A stretch of 9,027 nucleotides of DNA, taken from NCBI GenBank assembly GCA_002386065.1, contig DGES01000102.1, positions 1 to 9,027 on the forward strand. Reading direction: 5' to 3'. How positions within the stretch are numbered: the first letter of the stretch is position 1; each line of letters starts with the position of its first letter. The notes under the pieces are model-generated. The model worked only from the letters and a program-made list of their open reading frames with translations, had not been told where the DNA came from and searched no databases. Positions 1 to 6,039 of the stretch are shown one piece after another. Origin of the DNA: Firmicutes bacterium UBA3920. Lineage in GTDB: Bacteria > Bacillota > Clostridia > Caldicoprobacterales > Xylanivirgaceae. Position numbers and translations under genes: made by a program.

Positions 1-19
1 AGATGTGTATAAGAGACAG
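1..19 (+). other. Tn5 mosaic-end (transposase library adapter) remnant, not genomic
   Basis: The first 19 bases, AGATGTGTATAAGAGACAG, are identical to the hyperactive Tn5 mosaic end that transposase-based library kits add to every fragment. It sits exactly at the window edge and runs directly into the middle of a conserved gene, which is what an untrimmed adapter at a contig end looks like. It is not evidence of a natural Tn5 element. Any coding frame starting in these bases is an artefact. Confidence 0.96.
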
Positions 20-721
20 GTAGCAATAGTGGTGGACATACGGGGTGGAGGTTTTTTTGATGATCTATTTGAATGTCTTTATTGCCTTGAAGAAGAGGGA
101 TATTCATATGAGATACTCTTTTTGGATGCAAAAGATGATGTGCTTATAAAGAGATATAAGGAGAGTAGGAGGATGCATCCCCTTGTCAAAGAAGGACGAA
201 TAATAGAAGGAATAGCCCTTGAGAGAAAGCGTCTAGAGAGTGTAAAAGAACGGGCTGACTATGTCATAGATACTAGTAATCTTCGACCAAGACAATTAAA
301 GCAAATATTGATGGAATTATTTATGGATGAGAAGACAGATGATCGTCTTATCATATCCATAATATCCTTTGGTTTTAAGTATGGTATATTGATGGAAGGT
401 GATCTCATATTTGATGTGCGGTTTTTGCCCAATCCCTTCTATATAGATGATTTGAAGGAGCATTCAGGTAAAGATAGGGAAGTTAGGGATTATATTTTTG
501 CATTTCCAGAAACAAAGGAATTTTTGACCAAATTAATTGATATGTTAGAATTTTTAATTCCATACTATTTAAGGGAGGGCAAATACCAGTTAGTGATTGG
601 TATTGGATGTACTGGAGGCATGCACAGATCTGTAGCTATAGCAGATGCCCTGTATGAGTCTTTACTGAATAAAGGATATAGAGTTGCAGTAGACCACAGA
701 GATTTGTCCCAAAATAAATAG
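20..721 (+). CDS. rapZ: RapZ/YvcJ family nucleotide-binding protein, 5'-truncated
   Basis: This is the C-terminal ~233 residues of a RapZ (YvcJ) protein. The family is usually about 285-290 aa, so roughly 55 residues are missing, including the Walker A P-loop that binds ATP/GTP. The apparent GTG start at base 5 and its first five residues lie in adapter sequence; genuine coding begins at base 20. Visible family marks are VAIVVDIRGG near the cut, DTSNLRP before the linker, SFGFKYG at the start of the C-terminal domain (bases 365-385), the FDVRFLPNP segment, and the signature GCTGGMHRSV (bases 605-634). In E. coli RapZ is an RNA-binding adaptor controlling amino-sugar synthesis through GlmZ; in Bacillus YvcJ is a nucleotide hydrolase linked to competence, with no known GlmZ target. 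Which role applies here is unknown. The cut is a contig-edge effect, not a pseudogene. Stop codon TAG, followed by 99 bp to whiA. Confidence 0.93.
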   Translation, partial: VAIVVDIRGGGFFDDLFECLYCLEEEGYSYEILFLDAKDDVLIKRYKESRRMHPLVKEGRIIEGIALERKRLESVKERADYVIDTSNLRPRQLKQILMELFMDEKTDDRLIISIISFGFKYGILMEGDLIFDVRFLPNPFYIDDLKEHSGKDREVRDYIFAFPETKEFLTKLIDMLEFLIPYYLREGKYQLVIGIGCTGGMHRSVAIADALYESLLNKGYRVAVDHRDLSQNK

Positions 722-733
722 TATTTGGGGACT

Positions 734-762
734 TTGTTGTGTAGAAAATAGAAATGTATTTT
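734..762 (+). promoter_or_regulatory. weak candidate promoter ahead of whiA
   Basis: TTGTTG at 734-739 and TATTTT at 757-762 are separated by 17 bases, with TG directly before the -10. The -35 and -10 each match the consensus at about four of six positions. It lies in the 99-bp gap between rapZ and whiA, which could otherwise be read through from rapZ. AT-rich sequence gives such matches easily, so this is tentative. Confidence 0.2.
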
Positions 763-781
763 TATTTATGTGTAATAAAGC

Positions 782-798
782 CTAGGTAAGAAACCTAG
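782..798 (+). repeat. small inverted repeat in the whiA leader
   Basis: CTAGGT and ACCTAG form a perfect 6-bp stem with an AAGAA loop, 22 bases ahead of the whiA start codon. No T tract follows, so it is not a standard terminator. It could be a weak RNA hairpin in the whiA leader or chance. Confidence 0.3.
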
Positions 799-820
799 AT
801 TAAAGATAGAGGTGTCTTAA

Positions 821-1789
821 ATGTCATTTTCATATAGGACAAAGAATGAACTTAGTAGGGTATCTACAAAGCGTAGATGTTGTATGCTTGCAGAATTAGC
901 TGGTATCATCCATATAAGTGGTGTGGTAGAGATCTCTGGTAGGGGGCGCTATAGTTTAAAGATATCCACTGAAAACGCCTCCCTTGCAAGGAGAATTTTT
1001 GTATTATTTAAAGAGATATATAAAATCAATGTAGAGATATTGGTGCGGAAAAATACACGTCTTAGAAAGAAGAACAGTTATTTCCTAATTGTACCAACTT
1101 CCAATCACACGAAACAAATCCTTACTGATACATGCAGTATTTATAGAGATAATAATGGACAAATAGTAGTAAATGAAGATATCGATAAAAATTTAATAGC
1201 TAAGCGATGTTGTAAAAAGGCATATCTTAGAGGTGCATTTTTAGGAGGTGGCTCAATGTCAGATCCAGAGAAGATGTATCATCTAGAGTTTGTTACCCAT
1301 AGACAAGGATATGCAAAAAGTTTATGCGAGCTCTTAAATTATTTTGAAATACATGCTAAGATAATTGAACGAAAAAATAATTATGTGGTATATCTAAAAG
1401 AAGGAGAACACATTGTGAACCTTCTCAATATAATGGGAGCCCATTCTTCACTATTGGAATTTGAAAATATTCGTGCATACAAGGATATGAGAAATAATAT
1501 AAATAGAATTGTTAATTGTGAAACTGCCAACTTGACTAAGACCATAAATGCATCTATGCGTCAAATCGACAATATAGAATATATAAAAAAGACTTTGGGT
1601 TATGATAAACTTCCCCAGTCTCTTAAGGAAATAGCAGAGCTTAGGCTTAATTATCCCGATGCCAGTTTGAAGGAACTGGGACAGATGCTCGATCCCCCTA
1701 TAGGCAAATCAGGGGTAAATCACAGGCTTAGAAAACTTGATAAATTAGCAGATGACTTAAGACAAGGGAAAATAGAAGACGGACTATAA
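821..1789 (+). CDS. whiA: WhiA family DNA-binding protein
   Basis: Full-length WhiA (322 aa; the family is usually about 310-330). The protein combines a degenerate LAGLIDADG homing-endonuclease fold with a C-terminal helix-turn-helix. Seen here: the WhiA N-terminal domain (about residues 1-85), a LAGLIDADG-like segment RGAFLGGGSMSDP at residues 137-149, the family signature around NCETAN (residues 232-237) followed by KTINASMRQI, and a C-terminal HTH from about residue 262 with LKELGQML and GKSGVNHRLRKL. In Streptomyces WhiA is a sporulation transcription factor; in Bacillus it is nucleoid-associated and affects cell division and chromosome segregation. The ATG start has AGAGGTG (808-814) 6 bases upstream. 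A terminator directly after the gene ends the unit. The usual neighbour yvcK is absent between rapZ and this gene. Confidence 0.97.
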   Translation: MSFSYRTKNELSRVSTKRRCCMLAELAGIIHISGVVEISGRGRYSLKISTENASLARRIFVLFKEIYKINVEILVRKNTRLRKKNSYFLIVPTSNHTKQILTDTCSIYRDNNGQIVVNEDIDKNLIAKRCCKKAYLRGAFLGGGSMSDPEKMYHLEFVTHRQGYAKSLCELLNYFEIHAKIIERKNNYVVYLKEGEHIVNLLNIMGAHSSLLEFENIRAYKDMRNNINRIVNCETANLTKTINASMRQIDNIEYIKKTLGYDKLPQSLKEIAELRLNYPDASLKELGQMLDPPIGKSGVNHRLRKLDKLADDLRQGKIEDGL

Positions 1790-1794
1790 TTTTA

Positions 1795-1822
1795 AAGAGC
1801 AACTTTGACTAGTTGCTTTTTC
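1795..1822 (+). terminator. Rho-independent terminator after whiA
   Basis: AGCAACT (1798-1804) and AGTTGCT (1811-1817) form a perfect 7-bp stem with a 6-base loop, extendable by A/G-T pairs at the base, and are followed by a run of T (1818-1821). It begins a few bases after the whiA stop codon and separates whiA from dnaE. Confidence 0.85.
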
Positions 1823-1824
1823 CT

Positions 1825-1852
1825 TTGAGTGATATATTTGTTTTGTTATAAT
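1825..1852 (+). promoter_or_regulatory. candidate dnaE promoter (extended -10)
   Basis: A perfect -10 box TATAAT at 1847-1852 is preceded by TG one base upstream (TGTTATAAT, extended -10), with TTGAGT at 1825-1830 as the -35 and a 16-base spacer. It follows the whiA terminator immediately. Transcription from it would give a leader of roughly 100 bases ahead of dnaE. It is the best of three candidates in this gap by sequence match. Confidence 0.5.
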
Positions 1853-1869
1853 TACAGTAGGATATTATT

Positions 1870-1897
1870 TTGCATATATCCAACTATATTGTACAAT
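1870..1897 (+). promoter_or_regulatory. second candidate dnaE promoter
   Basis: TTGCAT (1870-1875) and TACAAT (1892-1897) with a 16-base spacer. The -10 box lies within the palindrome at 1881-1902, so a protein bound there could block it. Weaker than the upstream extended -10 candidate. Confidence 0.3.
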
Positions 1898-1902
1898 AGT
1901 TG
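1881..1902. repeat. imperfect 22-bp palindrome, possible operator
   Basis: A perfect 10-bp palindrome ATTGTACAAT (1888-1897) is flanked by CAACT on the left (1881-1885) and AGTTG on the right (1898-1902), with two extra bases on the left side. The dyad lies between a candidate -10 at 1847-1852 and the dnaE start, and overlaps the candidate -10 at 1892-1897. It has the form of a dimeric repressor site, but no known regulator motif is recognised. Confidence 0.35.
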
Positions 1903-1928
1903 ATAAAATGTTAAAATTGATGTATAGA
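1900..1928 (+). promoter_or_regulatory. third candidate dnaE promoter
   Basis: TTGATA (1900-1905) and TATAGA (1923-1928) with a 17-base spacer, giving a start around 1935 and a short leader before the AGGAGAGGGAGG ribosome binding site (1946-1957) of dnaE. Good spacing, moderate box matches. Confidence 0.3.
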
Positions 1929-1962
1929 AATATTTGTTCGCTATCAGGAGAGGGAGGACACA

Positions 1963-4900
1963 ATGGAGGATTTTGTTCATCTACATGTTCATACTGAATA
2001 TAGTCTTTTGGACGGTGCAGGACGCATAGGCGATTTGCTCGATAGATGTAAAGAACTTGGTATGTCCAGTTTGGCCATAACAGATCATGGAGTCATGTAT
2101 GGTGTGGTGGATTTTTATAGAGAAGCAAAAAAACGAGACATTCATCCAATAATAGGGTGTGAGGTATATATTGCTCCTCGTTCCATGGAAGATAAGGATG
2201 CAAAATCAGATAGTGAATATGCCCATTTGGTATTATTGGCAAAGGATGAAACAGGATACGAAAACCTCATAAAATTGGTGTCATTGGGTTTTATAAAAGG
2301 TTTTTATTATAAGCCGCGGATAGATTATAAGGTGTTGGAGGAATATAGTGAAGGACTTATAGGTATGAGTGCGTGTATTGCAGGTGATATACCTTCACTT
2401 ATACTAGATGGACATTATGATAGGGCAAAAAAGTTGGCTATAAAACTCAACGGTATATTTGGTGATGAAAACTTCTATATAGAGCTTCAAGACCATGGGC
2501 TTGAAAAACAACGCAGAGTTAATCGAGAACTCATTCGTTTGAGCAGGGAAACGGGGATTCCACTTGTAGCGACGAACGATGTACACTATGTAGAGCGTGA
2601 TGATGCAGAGGCCCATGATGTACTCTTATGCATACAGACGGGAAAAACACTTGAGGATGAGGATAGAATGCGCTTTGAAACAAGAGAATTCTATCTAAAG
2701 TCGTATGAAGAGATGGCATCTGTGTTTCCTGAATATCCTGAGGCGCTAAAAAATACAGTAGATATTGCCAATAGATGTAATGTGAAGTTCGATTTTGATA
2801 AGACATATCTTCCCAGCTTTCAGGTTCCAGAAGGATATACTTCATCTGAGTATCTACGAAAGCTGTGTGCTGAGGGAATGAAGAAAAAGTACATTAATAT
2901 AACAGATGAAGTACTTAAGCGGTTAGAGTACGAACTAGGCATAATAGAACAGATGGGCTATGTAGATTATTTTTTAATAGTCTGGGACTTTATAAGGCAT
3001 GCTAGGGAAGAAGGTATAATGGTAGGGCCAGGAAGGGGAAGTGCAGCAGGGAGTATAGTGGCCTATGTATTGGATATAACCCAGATAGATCCACTTAAAT
3101 ATGATCTCCTCTTTGAACGTTTTTTGAATCCTGAACGTGTAAGTATGCCAGATATAGATGTGGACTTTTGTTTTGAGAGACGTCAAGAAGTTATTGATTA
3201 TGTAGTAGAAAAATATGGTGAGGATAGGGTTGCACAGATAATAACCTTTGGTACTATGGCAGCTAGGGGGGCAATAAGGGATGTAGGCAGGGCTATGAAT
3301 ATACCCTATGGTGATGTGGATAGGATTGCCAAGATGGTGCCCTTTGCTCCAGGTGTTACAATAGACAGGGCCCTTGAGTTAAATAGGGAGCTTAAAGCCC
3401 TCTATGATAGTGATCCTCAAGTGAAGTTGCTCGTAGATACGTCTAAAAAATTAGAGGGACTCCCAAGGCATGCCTCTACCCATGCAGCAGGTGTGGTCAT
3501 ATCCAAAGAACCTATTATGATGCATGTACCCCTGCAGAAAAATGACGATACGATAACTACACAGTTCGCCATGGGAGATTTAGAGCAACTAGGACTTTTA
3601 AAGATGGACTTTCTTGGACTCAGAACCTTAACTGTTATAAGGGATACCTTAGATCTAATAGAGAGTACTGTAGGGAAGAGAGTAGATATTGAAAATATCC
3701 CATTGGATGATAAAAATGTATATGATATGTTAGGTGAAGGCGATACAGACGGGGTATTTCAGCTGGAAAATAGCGGAATGAAGCAGTTTATGAAAGAACT
3801 GAAACCTAAGAATTTTGAAGATATAATAGCAGGTATATCCCTATATAGGCCTGGTCCCATGGATCAGATACCTAGATATTTGGAGAATAGAAAACATCCA
3901 GAGAAGATTGAATATACCGATGATGTATTGGCTCCCATACTTGAGGTGACATACGGCTGTATGGTATATCAAGAGCAGGTCATGCAGATAGTTAGGGATA
4001 TAGGAGGATATTCCCTTGGAAGGTCAGATCTCGTAAGGCGTGCCATGGCAAAGAAGGATATAGATGTTATGGAGAGAGAGCGACGTAATTTCATATATGG
4101 ACAAAGGGATGAAGAGGGAAATGTAGTAATACCTGGAGCCCTTGAAAGAGGAGTATCAGAAGCAAAAGCCAATGAAATATTTGATGAGATGATGGAGTTT
4201 GCCAAATATGCGTTTAACAAGTCCCATGCAGCTGCTTATGCGCTTATTGCATATAGGACGGCATGGCTTAAATATCACTATCCTGTTGAATTTATGGCTG
4301 CCCTTATGACAAGTGTAATGGGCAATAGTAGTAAGGTGGCGAGTTATATCCAATATTGTCGAAAAAAAGGGATTGAAGTGCTTCCACCTGACGTAAATGA
4401 GAGTTATTCTAAATTTACAGTAGTAGGTAATAAGATACGATTTGGTCTTGCTGCAGTCAAAAATGTTGGGACATCGGCAATACAAGCTATAATCCAAGCT
4501 AGGGAGGAAAAGGGCAAGTTTGTAAGCTTCTTAGATTTTTGTCAAAAGGTAGATGTGAATAGTTTAAACAAACGTATGGTAGAGAGTTTAATCAAATGTG
4601 GGGCATTTGATTCAATCGGTATATATAGGTCACAACTCATGGCAATATATGAGAGGACGTTAGATGGGGTGTACCAGGATAAAAAACGTAATATAGAAGG
4701 TCAAGTATCTATGTTTGAAAAAATAGATACAACTGACAGAAATAGTTTAGTTAAGGATGTACTTCCTAATGTAGATGAATTTCCTAGAAAATTTATACTC
4801 TCAATGGAGAAGGAGATGACAGGCGTATATATAAGTGGGCATCCACTTGACGAATATGAGGCTACTTTAAATAAATTAGATACTACACTCGATTTGGCAG

Positions 4901-5439
4901 AGTTAAATGAGCAAGGTGAGGGTGGTGTAGTTAGAGCTAGTAATATAAGGGATGGAAGCTCTATAACCATTGGTGGAATTGTAATTGACAAGAACATAAA
5001 ATCTACTAGAAATAATAATATAATGGCATTTGTAACTTTAGAGGATCTATATGGCACTGTTGAAGTAATAGTATTTCCCACAGTATATCAAAAATACTAT
5101 AAACTTCTAGATGTGGATAGTACAGTCATTATACAAGGTAAAGTGAGTATGAGAGAAGAGGAAGATGCAAAGATACTGTGTGACAATGTTACGCCTCTTA
5201 CAAATATGCTCAATAAAAAACTATATATAAAGATATCTAAGGACATCGATATAGATGTACAAAGGCAGATATGTCCTATTCTGATGCGCTATAGGGGAAG
5301 TATTCCTGTATATCTATATATGGAGGACACAGGTAAGAGCTTTATGGCGGATAGAGAATTGTGGATACGGGAAGAGGCTGGACTATTAGATGAGCTATAC
5401 AATATAGTAGGCAAGGAATCGGTAAAACTTGTCGGCTGA
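1963..5439 (+). CDS. dnaE: DNA polymerase III subunit alpha (DnaE)
   Basis: A complete family C DNA polymerase of 1158 aa, close in length to E. coli DnaE (1160). Domains in order: PHP domain (about residues 4-270) with HLHVH at 6-10, TDHG at 40-43, E67, H88, C138, and D206/H208, so the metal-binding positions look intact; the polymerase core with GPGRGSAAGS (355-364), PDIDVDF with catalytic D397 and D399, and the third aspartate D549 in KMDFLGLRTLT; a helix-hairpin-helix region (about 827-865, GLAAVKNVG); and an OB fold (about 1000-1075, starting ITIGGIVID). The C-terminal ~90 residues resemble the usual DnaE tail, but a tau-binding peptide cannot be confirmed. In Firmicutes DnaE usually works beside PolC, extending primers on the lagging strand; PolC is not in this window. 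ATG start with AGGGAGG (1951-1957) 5 bases upstream. No intein or frameshift seen. Confidence 0.98.
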   Translation: MEDFVHLHVHTEYSLLDGAGRIGDLLDRCKELGMSSLAITDHGVMYGVVDFYREAKKRDIHPIIGCEVYIAPRSMEDKDAKSDSEYAHLVLLAKDETGYENLIKLVSLGFIKGFYYKPRIDYKVLEEYSEGLIGMSACIAGDIPSLILDGHYDRAKKLAIKLNGIFGDENFYIELQDHGLEKQRRVNRELIRLSRETGIPLVATNDVHYVERDDAEAHDVLLCIQTGKTLEDEDRMRFETREFYLKSYEEMASVFPEYPEALKNTVDIANRCNVKFDFDKTYLPSFQVPEGYTSSEYLRKLCAEGMKKKYINITDEVLKRLEYELGIIEQMGYVDYFLIVWDFIRHAREEGIMVGPGRGSAAGSIVAYVLDITQIDPLKYDLLFERFLNPERVSMPDIDVDFCFERRQEVIDYVVEKYGEDRVAQIITFGTMAARGAIRDVGRAMNIPYGDVDRIAKMVPFAPGVTIDRALELNRELKALYDSDPQVKLLVDTSKKLEGLPRHASTHAAGVVISKEPIMMHVPLQKNDDTITTQFAMGDLEQLGLLKMDFLGLRTLTVIRDTLDLIESTVGKRVDIENIPLDDKNVYDMLGEGDTDGVFQLENSGMKQFMKELKPKNFEDIIAGISLYRPGPMDQIPRYLENRKHPEKIEYTDDVLAPILEVTYGCMVYQEQVMQIVRDIGGYSLGRSDLVRRAMAKKDIDVMERERRNFIYGQRDEEGNVVIPGALERGVSEAKANEIFDEMMEFAKYAFNKSHAAAYALIAYRTAWLKYHYPVEFMAALMTSVMGNSSKVASYIQYCRKKGIEVLPPDVNESYSKFTVVGNKIRFGLAAVKNVGTSAIQAIIQAREEKGKFVSFLDFCQKVDVNSLNKRMVESLIKCGAFDSIGIYRSQLMAIYERTLDGVYQDKKRNIEGQVSMFEKIDTTDRNSLVKDVLPNVDEFPRKFILSMEKEMTGVYISGHPLDEYEATLNKLDTTLDLAELNEQGEGGVVRASNIRDGSSITIGGIVIDKNIKSTRNNNIMAFVTLEDLYGTVEVIVFPTVYQKYYKLLDVDSTVIIQGKVSMREEEDAKILCDNVTPLTNMLNKKLYIKISKDIDIDVQRQICPILMRYRGSIPVYLYMEDTGKSFMADRELWIREEAGLLDELYNIVGKESVKLVG

Positions 5440-5477
5440 AGAGTTCTACTTTTAATGTGGAATATAAGCTCATAAGA

Positions 5478-5486
5478 TGGTATAAT
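5478..5486 (+). promoter_or_regulatory. extended -10 promoter for the mtrB-pfkA-pyk unit
   Basis: TGGTATAAT is a perfect -10 box (5481-5486) with the TG of an extended -10 (5478-5479). No good -35 is found about 17 bases upstream (around 5458-5463), which extended -10 promoters can tolerate. It lies in the 99-bp gap between dnaE and mtrB and predicts a start near 5493 and a leader of about 45 bases. No terminator is visible after dnaE, so read-through may also feed the operon. Confidence 0.6.
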
Positions 5487-5538
5487 GTAGTGTATTGTAG
5501 GGGAATAGGGCGAATTTTTATATTTGGAGGTTAAGCTC

Positions 5539-5787
5539 ATGGAAGACAATGATAAGGTTGTATTGGGAGATTATATCTGTATATTAGCCCTTGAGGATGG
5601 AGTGGATATAATAGGCATGACACGGGGCAAGGATACTAAATTTCATCATACTGAGAAATTGGACAGTGGTGAAGTAATGATAGCCCAGTTTACAGAGAAT
5701 ACATCTGCTATGAAGATTCGAGGTAAAGCTAAAATACTTACAAAGTATGGGGAGCTTTATTCTCATCAAGATAGACAACCTACTTAA
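5539..5787 (+). CDS. mtrB: trp RNA-binding attenuation protein (TRAP)
   Basis: An 82-aa TRAP protein; Bacillus subtilis TRAP is 75 aa. Known TRAP forms an 11-subunit ring that, when loaded with tryptophan, binds (G/U)AG repeats in trp leader RNAs and causes termination or blocks translation. The match is strong: EDGVDIIGMTRGKDTKFHH, EKLD.GEV.IAQFTE.TSA, then KIRGKA and YGE. The three RNA-contacting residues of the Bacillus protein (K37, K56, R58) align with K40, K59 and R61, and the tryptophan-pocket loops TRG.DT and QFTE.TS are kept, so it should be functional. I chose the ATG at 5539 because GGAGG (5526-5530) lies 8 bases upstream; an in-frame TTG at 5524 would overlap that site. The N-terminus has about three extra residues and the C-terminal tail (SHQDRQPT) differs. 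First gene of the unit leading into pfkA and pyk, 17 bp ahead of the next gene. No trp gene is nearby. Confidence 0.96.
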   Translation: MEDNDKVVLGDYICILALEDGVDIIGMTRGKDTKFHHTEKLDSGEVMIAQFTENTSAMKIRGKAKILTKYGELYSHQDRQPT

Positions 5788-5804
5788 TTGGGGAGAATTT
5801 AGAG

Positions 5805-6002
5805 ATGTGGATGGTTGTCTATGTAGCAGAACAAAAATCTGTTGCAGATCATATAGAAAAGATATTATCAGATGAAGGGATTCTGGTTAAAGTCCGATGT
5901 GCAAATAAAGATATAGAAGGTAGTAATTGCCTATATGAAATCCTCGTTCCCCAATCAGAAATCAATGAATCATATGATGTTCTTATGGAGCATGAATATT
6001 AA
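5805..6002 (+). CDS. DUF2007-like small protein upstream of pfkA
   Basis: A 65-aa soluble protein with no signal peptide or membrane segment. The layout is a beta strand (VVYVAEQ), an amphipathic helix (SVADHIEKILSDEG), a second strand (ILVKVRC), a variable loop, then YEILVPQSEINESYDVL, which fits the ferredoxin-like DUF2007 type, a family loosely described as putative signal-transducing and without a defined biochemical role. I recall similar short proteins ahead of pfkA in other Clostridia, some carrying a dubious glutamate decarboxylase label; at this length that enzymatic name cannot be right. Two cysteines (in VRC and SNC) do not form a zinc knuckle, so it is not an anti-TRAP protein. 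ATG start with GGGGAG (5790-5795) 9 bases upstream. It lies 17 bp after mtrB and 37 bp before pfkA. Function unknown. Confidence 0.85.
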   Translation: MWMVVYVAEQKSVADHIEKILSDEGILVKVRCANKDIEGSNCLYEILVPQSEINESYDVLMEHEY

Positions 6003-6039
6003 TAATAAAACTTAAAATATATAGGGAGGCAATAGTGAT

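Noticed and set aside
5..19. GTG start codon giving rapZ an N-terminus MYKRQ
   Set aside because: These bases are Tn5 mosaic-end adapter, so the start and first five residues are artificial.
1237..1275. Active homing endonuclease from the LAGLIDADG-like motif
   Set aside because: The motif is degenerate and embedded in a standard WhiA protein, where the fold is a DNA-binding relic without nuclease activity.
2404..2845. Minus-strand open frames opposite dnaE
   Set aside because: They overlap a conserved polymerase gene, lack recognisable domains and are shadows of its codon pattern. The same applies to minus-strand frames opposite mtrB, pfkA, pyk and the thioesterase.
1963..5439. Intein or split gene in dnaE
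   Set aside because: Catalytic motifs PDIDVDF and KMDFLGL are uninterrupted and the length matches an intein-free DnaE.
5524..5538. In-frame TTG as the mtrB start, adding five residues
   Set aside because: The TTG overlaps the GGAGG ribosome binding site that serves the ATG at 5539 with proper 8-base spacing, and the TRAP family has no such extension.
5805..6002. Anti-TRAP (zinc-binding) protein next to mtrB
   Set aside because: Only two isolated cysteines and no CxxC knuckles; the fold pattern fits DUF2007 instead.
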